From positions 6,448,001 to 6,512,000 of the forward strand of contig NZ_CP108131.1 in NCBI RefSeq assembly GCF_036203305.1: a DNA stretch of 64,000 bases, read 5' to 3'. Of this stretch, positions 8,679-18,173 are shown piece by piece (position 1 is the stretch's first letter; each line of letters begins with the position of its first letter). The translations under genes were made by a program, and so were the position numbers. The notes under the pieces are model-generated. The model had not been told where the DNA came from and did no database searches. It saw only the letters and a list, made by a program, of their open reading frames with translations. The stretch is from Streptomyces sp. NBC_00190 (GTDB lineage: Bacteria > Actinomycetota > Actinomycetes > Streptomycetales > Streptomycetaceae).

Positions 8679-9562
8679 ACGGCGTCCGGGAGCATCTGGC
8701 CTCCCGCGCCTTCACGTCGATCGCCGTGGTGATCGCGGTCCTCTGGACGACACCGACCCTCGGTCTGCTGCTCTCCTCGTTCCGTCCCGAGGAGGAGATC
8801 AAGACGACGGGCTGGTGGACCGTGTTCGGTACGCCGCACCTCACGCTCGACAACTACGGCGAGGTGCTGTCCGGCGGCGGGAACGGGTCGGGGCGGCTCG
8901 CGGAGTACTTCGTCAACTCCGTCGTCATCACCCTCCCCTCGGTGCTGTTCCCGCTCGTGCTGGCGTTCTTCGCGGCGTACGCCCTGGCGTGGATCGACTT
9001 CAGGGGGCGGGACGCGCTCGTCGTCGGCATCTTCGCGCTCCAGGTCGTGCCGCTCCAGATGGCGCTCGTCCCCCTCCTGAAGCTGTTCTCCCAGGGCTGG
9101 CTGTTCCTGCCCGCGTGGAACCTCACCGGTCCCGCGCGTTTCGGCCAGGTCTGGTTCGCCCACACGGTCTTCGCGCTGCCGTTCGCGGTGTTCCTCCTGC
9201 ACAACTTCCTGGCAGGGCTGCCCCGGGACCTGATCGAGGCCGCCCGCGTCGACGGCGCGTCGCACGGGACGCTGCTGTTCCGGATCGTGCTGCCCCTGGC
9301 CCGCCCGGCCCTGGTCTCCTTCGCCATCATCCAGTTCATCTGGGTGTGGAACGACCTCCTCGTGGCACTGACGCTGTCGGGCGGGACGGCCGAGACCGCG
9401 CCGATGACGGTCAGACTGGCGAGCCTGGCCGGGACGTACGGCAACGAGTGGCAGCGGCTCACCGCAGGAGCCTTCGTGTCGGCGTTCGTCCCGCTGCTCG
9501 TCTTCTTCTCCCTCCGGCGGCACTTCGCGCGGGGACTGCTCGCCGGATCGGTCAAAGGATGA
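8675..9562 (+). CDS. Sugar ABC transporter permease, MalG-like
   Basis: A 295-residue inner-membrane subunit and partner of the preceding permease. It starts with GTG at 8675 inside the GTGA overlap; AGCGGAGGAC in the end of the upstream gene supplies the ribosome site. The N-terminal helix TSIAVVIAVLWTTPTLGLLLS and the motif SSFRPEEEIKTTGWW are typical of CUT1 MalG-type subunits. The EAA loop is DLIEAARVDGASHGTLLFRI followed by LPLARPALVSF. The stop overlaps the LAL regulator start (ATGA at 9559). Confidence 0.92.
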   Translation: MNGVREHLASRAFTSIAVVIAVLWTTPTLGLLLSSFRPEEEIKTTGWWTVFGTPHLTLDNYGEVLSGGGNGSGRLAEYFVNSVVITLPSVLFPLVLAFFAAYALAWIDFRGRDALVVGIFALQVVPLQMALVPLLKLFSQGWLFLPAWNLTGPARFGQVWFAHTVFALPFAVFLLHNFLAGLPRDLIEAARVDGASHGTLLFRIVLPLARPALVSFAIIQFIWVWNDLLVALTLSGGTAETAPMTVRLASLAGTYGNEWQRLTAGAFVSAFVPLLVFFSLRRHFARGLLAGSVKG

Positions 9563-12327
9563 GCCCCGACCGGCCCGAGGGAGAAGGCATGGCGGTGCCC
9601 GGGAGCGCGGGGCTGAGCCGGCCCGGGCTGCGGGGCCGCGAAGCCGAGCTGGAGCGGCTGCGCGCCCTGGTCGAGGCGGTGCGCGACGGCGAGGGAGGAG
9701 CGATCGCGCTGCTCCTGGGCGAGCCCGGGATCGGGAAGACCGTACTGCTGCAGGAGACCGTCTCGATCGCGCGGGCTCACGGGTTCGTCATCAGCCATGG
9801 ACGCGCCGAGGAACTGCACGAGCTGGCACCGCTCGCCTCACTGGCCTCCGGCCTCCTGCACGGTGACCCGCCGCTGCTGTCCAGCACGGACTTCGCAGAC
9901 CTCGCGGGCCATCACGACCAGCGCGTCTGGCTCGTCGAACGACTGGCCCAGCTGATCGAGGAACGCTCGGCGGGCACGCCCGTACTGATCGCGGTCGACG
10001 ACGTCCAATGGGCCGACCCGCTGAGCCGGTTCGCCCTGAGCGTCATGCCGGTACGGCTCCTCAGCTGCCCGGTCCTCTGGCTGCTCACGGGCAGGAACGA
10101 CCCGGAACCGTACGGGCAGGGGCCGCGGACGATGACCCTCCCCCTCGGGCCGCTGTCCGACACGGCCCTGGCCGAGCTGGCACGGGACGTCCTCGGCGGG
10201 GACGTGCCGACGCAGGTCGCGGAACTCCTCGACGGGGCGGGAGGCAACCCCTTCCTCGCGGCCGAGATGCTCACGGGCATCGCGGCGTCGGGCGCGGACG
10301 CGTCGGAGCCTCCGGAGCGGCTGGTCCGCGGTGTACGCGACCGGCTGGCCGACCTCCGGCCGGACACCCTCCACTTCCTGCGGATCGGCTCGGTCCTCGG
10401 CCGCGCGTTCTCGCTCGCGGACGCCGCCGCCCTGTGCGGCCGGCCCGCCTCCGGACTCAGCGCCGAAGTGGACGAGGCGATCGCCGCCGCCCTCCTCCAC
10501 GACGACGGCGAACGCCTCCGGTTCCGCCACGACCTGCTCCGCCAGGCGGTGTACGCCGATCTCGCCCCCTCCGTACGCCGGGCGCTGCACCGGGAGGCTG
10601 CGAGCCGACTCGTCGCGGCGGGCCGGAGCTCCACCGACGCGGTCCCGCATCTGCTGAAGAGCGCCGAACCCGGCGACCAGGAGGCGATCGGGCTGCTCGG
10701 CACGGCCGCCACGGACGTGATCGCCGTGATGCCCGACCTCGCCGCCGACCTGGCCGTACGCGCCCTGGAACTCGTACCGCCCCATGCGCCCATGGTGTTC
10801 GACGTGGGAGAACGGGCCATCGTCGCGCTGACCCGCGCGGGCCGGTACACCCAGGCACGGGATACCGGCGACACGCTGCTCGCCCGGCAGCCGCCCCTGG
10901 ACGTCTTCGCCCGTCTGCAGTCCGTACTCGGCGACACGCTGTGGCACCTCGACGACGTCCACGAGCTGACCCGCCGCTCGACGGCAGCACTGGCAGCCGT
11001 CACCGACCCGACGATCCGCGCCCGGCTCATCGCCCGGCAGGCCCTCGCCCGGTCCCGCGGGCGCGACCTCGGGGCCGCTCGCGAGACCGGCGAACGGGCG
11101 CTCGCCGAGGCGGAGCGGTCCGGTGACCGGGAGGCCCGTGTCCTCGCGCTGTGGGGCCTCGGCGAGATCGCCCTCAACGCGGGCGACTGCGCCGCCGCCG
11201 TCGAACACCACACGGCGCTGAGCGTGTTCGACACGGCCTTCCTGCCCGAGGAGGCCGTCGCCCGGATCCACATGGACGACTTCGACACCGTACGGCGACT
11301 GCTCCGGACGGCGGGCGACGCTCCCCTGCGCCCCGCCATGCTGATCTGGGCCCAGGGAACCCTGAACATGGGGCTCGGCCGGCTCGACGACGCGGACGCC
11401 GACCTCGTCACCGCCGAGCGGCTCGAAGCGGACCTCCACGTGCCCGGCAACCTGGTCAACATCCGCGTCAACCGCGGCTTCCTCGCGATGCTGCGCGGCG
11501 ACCGCGAAGCCGCGCGGGAACACCTGGACGTCGTGCGGGCGACCGTGGCCGAGCGGCCGAACACGGGCAACCACGCCACGCACCAGTACTTCGAGGCCGT
11601 CGTCGCCGACGCCGACGGCGACCACGCGGCAGCGGCCGAACTGGTCCGATCCGTGCAGCGTGACCACCCCTTCCTCCGATGGCGGCTCCTGCGCCCCCAT
11701 GTCGTCCAGGCCGTGCGGATCGCCCTGCGCGGCGGGGACCGGAACCTGGCCGAGGACCTCGCGGCCCAGGCTGTCGAACACGCCACCCGCAACCCCGGCG
11801 TGCCGACCGCCCAGGGGGCGGCCGCCCACGCGTCCGCCCTGGCGAACGCCGACCACGGACTCTTGGAGCGGTCGGTGCGCATCCTCCTCACCGGCCCCCG
11901 GCCGCTGCCCCTCGCCGCCGCATCCGCCGACCTCGGGCGCGCGCTCCTCACAACAGGCGACCCCGCCGCGACACCCGCCCTGACCAGGGCCCACGACATC
12001 TACGCCCGGGCGGGAGCCGATGTCGAGGCCGACCGGGTCCGGGCCGATCTGGAACGGGCCACCAGCCGCTCCGGCCGGCGCACCGGAGGCCTCCGACCGC
12101 GCCCCGCCCAGGGCTGGGACGCGCTCACGGCCTCGGAACGCAAGGTGGCCCGGCTGATCGCCGCGGGCCACACCAACCGGTCGGCCGCGGAGGCCCTCGT
12201 CGTCTCCCCGCACACGGTCAACACCCATCTGGCGTCGATCTTCCGCAAGCTCTCGGTGCGCTCGCGGGTCCACCTGGCCCGGATCGCGCTTGCGGAGGGC
12301 GACGCCGGAACAGCCACCGGCGGCTGA
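9559..12327 (+). CDS. LAL-type LuxR family regulator (large ATP-binding)
   Basis: A 922-residue regulator. Near the N-terminus GEPGIGKT (residues 54-61) is an intact Walker A and LIAVDDVQWAD a Walker B, together the AAA/NACHT-like ATPase of MalT-related LAL proteins. A long helical, TPR-like middle follows. The C-terminal LuxR helix-turn-helix is clear: LTASERKVARLIAAGHTNRS, then SPHTVNTHLASIFRKLSVRS. MalT-type proteins bind an inducing sugar and activate transport operons. Here the gene is coupled by ATGA to the permease, so the regulator is made with the importer it most likely controls; that link is inference from position. Confidence 0.9.
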   Translation: MSPDRPEGEGMAVPGSAGLSRPGLRGREAELERLRALVEAVRDGEGGAIALLLGEPGIGKTVLLQETVSIARAHGFVISHGRAEELHELAPLASLASGLLHGDPPLLSSTDFADLAGHHDQRVWLVERLAQLIEERSAGTPVLIAVDDVQWADPLSRFALSVMPVRLLSCPVLWLLTGRNDPEPYGQGPRTMTLPLGPLSDTALAELARDVLGGDVPTQVAELLDGAGGNPFLAAEMLTGIAASGADASEPPERLVRGVRDRLADLRPDTLHFLRIGSVLGRAFSLADAAALCGRPASGLSAEVDEAIAAALLHDDGERLRFRHDLLRQAVYADLAPSVRRALHREAASRLVAAGRSSTDAVPHLLKSAEPGDQEAIGLLGTAATDVIAVMPDLAADLAVRALELVPPHAPMVFDVGERAIVALTRAGRYTQARDTGDTLLARQPPLDVFARLQSVLGDTLWHLDDVHELTRRSTAALAAVTDPTIRARLIARQALARSRGRDLGAARETGERALAEAERSGDREARVLALWGLGEIALNAGDCAAAVEHHTALSVFDTAFLPEEAVARIHMDDFDTVRRLLRTAGDAPLRPAMLIWAQGTLNMGLGRLDDADADLVTAERLEADLHVPGNLVNIRVNRGFLAMLRGDREAAREHLDVVRATVAERPNTGNHATHQYFEAVVADADGDHAAAAELVRSVQRDHPFLRWRLLRPHVVQAVRIALRGGDRNLAEDLAAQAVEHATRNPGVPTAQGAAAHASALANADHGLLERSVRILLTGPRPLPLAAASADLGRALLTTGDPAATPALTRAHDIYARAGADVEADRVRADLERATSRSGRRTGGLRPRPAQGWDALTASERKVARLIAAGHTNRSAAEALVVSPHTVNTHLASIFRKLSVRSRVHLARIALAEGDAGTATGG

Positions 12328-12401
12328 GTGACCTCTGCGCCCCCGTGCAAGGTGTGGTGCGCGGTACGGCAACAGGAGGTGCGGGACCGGTCCTAGCGTG
12401 A

Positions 12402-13298
<897 letters not shown>

Positions 13299-13318
13299 CG
13301 CCGCACCGTTGACCCGCC

Positions 13319-13347
13319 GGGTGACGCCGGAGCCCCCGGCGTCACCC
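13319..13347 (+). terminator. Hairpin terminator after the chloroperoxidase-like gene
   Basis: GGGTGACGCCGG (13319-13330) and CCGGCGTCACCC (13336-13347) pair perfectly over 12 bp with a 5-base loop. There is no U tail, as is common in streptomycete terminators. It separates the hydrolase from the monooxygenase pair. Confidence 0.7.
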
Positions 13348-13402
13348 CGGCCCCCGGTTCCCCGGCGCGGGAACCGGACGAGCTCAGGAGAGCAGACACC
13401 CC

Positions 13403-14488
13403 ATGCAGTTCGGCATCTTCACCGTCGGGGACGTGACCCCCGACCCCACCAACGGTCGCACTCCGACCGAACGCGAGCGCATCAAGGCGATGGTGGCCAT
13501 CGCGCTCAAGGCCGAGGAGGTCGGCCTGGACGTCTTCGCGACCGGCGAGCACCACAACCCGCCGTTCGTACCGTCGTCGCCGACCACCATGCTCGGCTAC
13601 ATCGCCGCCCGCACCGAGAAGCTGATCCTGTCCACGTCCACGACGCTGATCACCACGAACGACCCGGTGAAGATCGCCGAGGACTACGCGATGCTCCAGC
13701 ACCTGGCCGACGGCCGGGTCGACCTCATGCTGGGGCGCGGCAACACCGGTCCGGTCTACCCGTGGTTCGGCCAGGACATCCGACAGGGCATCAACCTCGC
13801 CAAGGAGAACTACACGCTGCTGCGCCGGCTGTGGCGCGAGGACGTCGTGGACTGGGAGGGCACGTTCCGGACGCCGCTCCAGGCCTTCACCTCGACACCG
13901 CGGCCCCTGGACGGCGTCCCGCCCTTCGTCTGGCACGGCTCCATCAGGTCCCCCGAGATCGCGGAGCAGGCCGCCTTCTACGGCGACGGCTTCTTCCACA
14001 ACAACATCTTCTGGCCGGCCGACCACACCAGGCGCATGGTGCAGCTCTACCGGCGCCGGTTCGCGCACCACGGCCACGGCCGGCCGGAGGACGCCATCGT
14101 CGGCCTGGGCGGACAGGTCTTCATGCGCAAGAACTCCCAGGACGCCGTAAGGGAGTTCCGTCCCTACTTCGACAACGCTCCCGTGTACGGCCACGGCCCG
14201 TCGCTCGAGGACTTCACCGAGCAGACCCCGCTGACGGTGGGCTCTCCCCAGCAGGTCATCGAGCGGACCCTGTCGTTCCGGGAGGCCGTCGGCGACTACC
14301 AGCGCCAGCTGTTCCTGATGGACCACGCGGGCCTGCCCCTGAAGACCGTCCTTGAACAGCTCGACATCCTCGGCGAAGAGGTCGTGCCCGTGCTGCGGAG
14401 GGAATTCACCAAGGGGCGTCCGGCCGACGTGCCGGAGGCCCCCACGCACGCGTCCCTTCGAGCCGTCCGGGAGGTGTCCGCCGCATGA
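13403..14488 (+). CDS. LLM-class flavin-dependent monooxygenase
   Basis: A 361-residue luciferase-like (TIM-barrel) oxidoreductase. It has MQFGIFTVGDVTPDP at strand 1, GEHHNPPFVPSSP at the strand-2 flavin site, and ADGRVDLMLGRGNTGPVYPW, which is typical of the LLM CE1758-like group. Such enzymes use reduced FMN delivered by a separate reductase, and the overlapping downstream gene (ATGA at 14485) encodes exactly that. The CE1758/CE1759 family names fit this coupled pair. The ribosome site CAGGAGAG is about 11 bases before the ATG. The substrate is unknown; neighbouring hydrolases suggest a catabolic oxygenation. Confidence 0.9.
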   Translation: MQFGIFTVGDVTPDPTNGRTPTERERIKAMVAIALKAEEVGLDVFATGEHHNPPFVPSSPTTMLGYIAARTEKLILSTSTTLITTNDPVKIAEDYAMLQHLADGRVDLMLGRGNTGPVYPWFGQDIRQGINLAKENYTLLRRLWREDVVDWEGTFRTPLQAFTSTPRPLDGVPPFVWHGSIRSPEIAEQAAFYGDGFFHNNIFWPADHTRRMVQLYRRRFAHHGHGRPEDAIVGLGGQVFMRKNSQDAVREFRPYFDNAPVYGHGPSLEDFTEQTPLTVGSPQQVIERTLSFREAVGDYQRQLFLMDHAGLPLKTVLEQLDILGEEVVPVLRREFTKGRPADVPEAPTHASLRAVREVSAA

Positions 14489-15099
14489 AGCTGATCGTCG
14501 TCTCCGCGGGGCTGAGCACCCCCTCCTCCACCCGCCTGCTCGCGGACCGGCTGGCCGAGGCGGCCCGCGACGAACTCGCCGCCCGGGGGCAGGCGCCGTC
14601 GACCGAGGTCGTGGAGCTGCGGGAACTGGCCGGCGACATCGCGGGCCGCCTCGTGACCGGCTTTCCGCCGCCGCGACTGAGCGCCGCGATCGACGCGGCG
14701 ACGGCGGCTGACGGCCTGATCGTGGTGACTCCCGTGTTCGCGGCTTCCTACAGCGGTCTCTTCAAGTCCTTCTTCGACGTGATCGATCCGGACGCCCTCT
14801 CCGGGAAGCCGGTCGTGATCGCGGCGACGGGCGGTACCGCCCGCCACTCCCTGGTCCTTGAGCACGCCGTACGCCCGCTCTTCGCCTACCTCCGCGCCGT
14901 CGCCGTCCCCACCGCCGTGTTCGCGGCCTCCGAGGACTGGGGCTCGGGGGGAGACGAGTACACCGACGGCCTGCCCGGCCGCGTCCGCCGGGCGGGCGTC
15001 GAGCTCGCCGCGCTCATGGCGGCGCGCCCGGTCGGTGAAGAGCCCGAGGACGACGTCACCGTCCTCGAACGGCAACTCGCCGACCTGCGCTTCGACTGA
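14485..15099 (+). CDS. NAD(P)H-dependent FMN reductase, partner of the LLM monooxygenase
   Basis: A 204-residue flavodoxin-fold reductase. The N-terminal phosphate loop is VVSAGLSTPSSTRLLADRL and the second flavin segment is VTPVFAASYSGLFKSFFDV, the NADPH-dependent FMN reductase signature. Length and C-terminal PVGEEPEDDVTVLERQLADL agree with the CE1759-type group. It overlaps the monooxygenase gene by 4 bases, so both are made in similar amounts. It acts in the cytosol, handing FMNH2 to the LLM enzyme. Confidence 0.92.
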   Translation: MKLIVVSAGLSTPSSTRLLADRLAEAARDELAARGQAPSTEVVELRELAGDIAGRLVTGFPPPRLSAAIDAATAADGLIVVTPVFAASYSGLFKSFFDVIDPDALSGKPVVIAATGGTARHSLVLEHAVRPLFAYLRAVAVPTAVFAASEDWGSGGDEYTDGLPGRVRRAGVELAALMAARPVGEEPEDDVTVLERQLADLRFD

Positions 15100-15129
15100 G
15101 ACGGGCCCCTGGGCCGGGCGACGGCGGGG

Positions 15130-15149
15130 TGGTTCATATGGTTCATACT
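15130..15149 (+). promoter_or_regulatory. Tandem 9-bp repeat with -10-like box; possible leaderless start
   Basis: TGGTTCATA occurs twice head to tail (15130-15138, 15139-15147). The second copy contains CATACT (15144-15149), a fair -10 hexamer ending 10 bases before the ATG at 15160. Transcription would then begin at or within a few bases of the start codon, and no purine-rich ribosome site is present in between. Confidence 0.4.
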
Positions 15150-15159
15150 GTTCCGCCGT

Positions 15160-18036
15160 ATGAGCGTGAACCGAGTGACGACAAGGACCGTGCCCGAGGA
15201 ACTCGAGGGTGTACGGACGCCCCTCCGCGGCAGGGACGCCGAACTGGCGTTCATCGAGGCGCGGCTCGACGCGCTCGACCGGGGCGAAGGCGGGATCATC
15301 CGCGTCCAAGGCCCCGTCGGCATCGGCAGGTCCAGGATCCTCGCGGAGTCCGCGGCAGCCGCGAGGCGGCGCGGGACGAGGGTGTTCGAGGGAGCGGCGG
15401 ACCCCGACGAACAGTTCGTGCCGCTCGGCCCGCTCCTCGACGGTCTGCTCTCCGGCGAGGAACCGCTGTCGGGCGCCGTCCGCCTCAGGGACCTCGCCAC
15501 GACACCCGGCCAGCGCTTCTGGCTGCTCCAGGAACTGGGGGACCGCCTGCGGGAGACGGCTCGAAACGGCCCCCTGCTCGTCGTCCTCGACGACCTCCAG
15601 TGGTGCGACGACCTGACCCTTCTCACCTTCAACACCCTCGCGGCCGGACTCTCGTCGCACGCCATCCTGTGGCTGGTCGCCGTGCGCGGCGGCAGCGTGC
15701 CGTCGGGAGTGCGCACGACCCTGGACCGGATCCGGCGGGCAGGCGCACACGAGCTGGCGCTGGGAGCGCTGGACGACCAGGCGACGACACGGATCACCGA
15801 GGACGTCCTCGGCGCCGCTCCCGACCCGGACGTCCTCCGCGTCGCCCGCCGCGCCGAAGGAGTCCCGCAGCTGCTGGTCGAGCTGCTCGGCTCGCTGCGG
15901 GAGGCAGTGACGATCGAGAACGGCACGGCCAGGCTGTCGGCCGGACCCCCCGCCCCACGGGAACTTCCCTCTGTCGTGCGCCGCCTCGACCAGCTGTCCG
16001 ACGAGGCACGGGAGCTGGTGCAGACGGCGGCCGCCGTCGGCGGCCCGGTCACCGTCGCGCTGCTGGCCGAACTGCTCGGCAGGTCCTCGGCGGCGCTCAT
16101 CACAGCGGTACGGGAATCCCTCGACGCCGATCTGATCACCGAAAGCGGGGATCGTCTCGCCTTTCGCCACGACCTGATCCGCGAGTCGGTGGAGGCCGGC
16201 CTCCCCCTGCCCCTGCGTCAGGCCCTGCGTGGTCAAGTCGCCGAGCTGCCGCCGGGGAGCGCGGCCTCCCCCGCCGAGCGTCTCGGGCCTTCGGCCGGGA
16301 GGGCGGCGTCGGCGGGTGCGGCGGAGGCAGGGAAAGCGGGACCAGAAGACGCGGCGGAGGCCGACCGGCTGCGCTCCGCCGCGGCGGAACTCGCGGCCAC
16401 CGCTCCCGGACCCGCCGCGGAGCGCAGCCTCAAGGCCCTGGAACTCACCGCGGCGGACGCTCCGGAGCGGCCGCGGGTCATCGCCGAGACGATCCCGCTG
16501 CTCTGGCAGACGGGCCGGGCCGCCCAGGCGCGTGAGCTGGGAGCCTCCGCCCTGGCGGCCGGCGGTCTCGGACCTGAGGACGAGGCGCGCATACGCCTTG
16601 CCCTGGCACGCCTCGCCGCACCGTTCGACTTCTCCGAGGCGGTCCGGCAGGCCCGCGCCGGGGCGGCACTGACCGGGATCCCCGTGGACGTGAGGGGGCG
16701 ACTGCTCGCCATGCTCGCTGTCGGCCTCTCGATGTCGGGCGAGCACTCGGCGGCCGAGCAGGTCGCCGCGGAGGCGTGGGAGACCGCAGCGGCAGCGGGG
16801 GACCGCTCCGCCGAGGCCACGTTGACGACGGTCCGCTCGGCCGTGAGTTTCCACCGCATGGACCTGACCGAGGCGTTCCGGCAGGCCGAGCGGGCCGCCG
16901 CGCTGGCCGACGCCCTGGGCGTCAGCACCTCGCTGTGGGTTCCGGAGGCCTTGTGGCACGCTCTCCTGTCGAACACCACCGGACGCTCAGCGGAGGCGCT
17001 CGCCGCCGCGGAGGACGGCATCCGGATCACCAGGGAGCAGGGCCGGACGGCGGCCACCCGTATGTGGCTCATGACCCGCTCCCGCATCCTTCTGGAGGCC
17101 GGACGGCTGACGGACGCCCGGGCCGACGCCGAGGCCGCGTCCGCGACGACCGACGATCTCGGCCCGGGCAACTTCGCCGACGTCACGCTCCGGTACGTGA
17201 TGATGCGCGTCGCCCTCCACACCAACGACCAGCAGACCGCACGAACGTACGCGGCGGAGGCGAGGCGCATGCGGAGCGACGGGGCACCAGTCGTCCGGCA
17301 CTTCGGCTCCTGGATGCTGGCACTGATGGCCGACTTCGAAGGTCGGCCCGACCGTGCCATGGCCGAACTCGACGAGGTGATGACGTCGCCCGCCGCGGAC
17401 CGGCCGGCCTACGCCGGCTTGGTCGACCCCGCGGACGCCCCGTTCCTCGTCCGCCTGGCGCTGCGTGCCGGCGCGCACGAACGGGCCGCGCAGGCAGTGG
17501 CCCTCGCCGAGCGACTTGCCGTGCTCAACCCCGACCTCACGTTCCTCGCCGCCACCGCCGCGCACGCCCGGGGGCTCCTCGACAACGACCTCGCCCCTCT
17601 CGTACGCGCCGTCCGGCTGTACGAGGACTGCCCTCGGCCGTTGGCCCGGGCGTCGGCACTGGAGGACGCCGGACGCAAGCTGGCGGCCACCCGCATGCCC
17701 GAAGCGGTGCCGTACTTCGACACGGCCCTCGCGCTCTACGCGCGAGCGGGCGCCGAGCGGGACGTCGCACGCGTCCGCCGGCGCCTGCGGGCCGCTGGTG
17801 TCCGCCGCCGGCCCTCGACGGCCGGACTCTCCGGTGCATGGCCCGAGCTGACGGCCGCGGAGATACGGGTGGTACGGCTCGTGGCCCGAGGGCTGACCAA
17901 CCAACAGGTGGCCGAGCACCTCTCCCTCTCGCCGCACACGGTGAGTTCGCACCTGCGCCGGGCCTTCACCAAGCTGGACATCACCTCGCGCGTGGAGCTG
18001 ACCCGGCTGGTGAAGCATCGCGACAGCGGAGAGTAG
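15160..18036 (+). CDS. LAL-type LuxR family regulator with altered Walker A
   Basis: A 958-residue protein built like the LAL regulator at 9559: an N-terminal ATPase module, a long helical middle, and a C-terminal LuxR helix-turn-helix (LTAAEIRVVRLVARGLTNQQ, then SPHTVSSHLRRAFTKLDI). In the Walker A the invariant Lys is Arg: GPVGIGRS (residues 51-58, codon AGG), while the Walker B VVLDDLQWCDD is kept. ATP hydrolysis is therefore doubtful. The ATG at 15160 is taken because of the -10-like box just upstream; GTG at 15190 is an in-frame alternative that keeps all domains. It probably controls the flavin monooxygenase and hydrolase genes around it (inference). Confidence 0.88.
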   Translation: MSVNRVTTRTVPEELEGVRTPLRGRDAELAFIEARLDALDRGEGGIIRVQGPVGIGRSRILAESAAAARRRGTRVFEGAADPDEQFVPLGPLLDGLLSGEEPLSGAVRLRDLATTPGQRFWLLQELGDRLRETARNGPLLVVLDDLQWCDDLTLLTFNTLAAGLSSHAILWLVAVRGGSVPSGVRTTLDRIRRAGAHELALGALDDQATTRITEDVLGAAPDPDVLRVARRAEGVPQLLVELLGSLREAVTIENGTARLSAGPPAPRELPSVVRRLDQLSDEARELVQTAAAVGGPVTVALLAELLGRSSAALITAVRESLDADLITESGDRLAFRHDLIRESVEAGLPLPLRQALRGQVAELPPGSAASPAERLGPSAGRAASAGAAEAGKAGPEDAAEADRLRSAAAELAATAPGPAAERSLKALELTAADAPERPRVIAETIPLLWQTGRAAQARELGASALAAGGLGPEDEARIRLALARLAAPFDFSEAVRQARAGAALTGIPVDVRGRLLAMLAVGLSMSGEHSAAEQVAAEAWETAAAAGDRSAEATLTTVRSAVSFHRMDLTEAFRQAERAAALADALGVSTSLWVPEALWHALLSNTTGRSAEALAAAEDGIRITREQGRTAATRMWLMTRSRILLEAGRLTDARADAEAASATTDDLGPGNFADVTLRYVMMRVALHTNDQQTARTYAAEARRMRSDGAPVVRHFGSWMLALMADFEGRPDRAMAELDEVMTSPAADRPAYAGLVDPADAPFLVRLALRAGAHERAAQAVALAERLAVLNPDLTFLAATAAHARGLLDNDLAPLVRAVRLYEDCPRPLARASALEDAGRKLAATRMPEAVPYFDTALALYARAGAERDVARVRRRLRAAGVRRRPSTAGLSGAWPELTAAEIRVVRLVARGLTNQQVAEHLSLSPHTVSSHLRRAFTKLDITSRVELTRLVKHRDSGE

Positions 18037-18173
18037 TCGCTTCGTATCCCCCGTGGGCGTCATGGCAATGGACGATTCGTGTGATGTGCCGACGTCGTCG
18101 CTTCCTCAGAATGATCAAGAGCCGCGGAATGGAGAAGTCCGCGGGGAACCGTTGGTCGAGAGAGGAACAGCGC

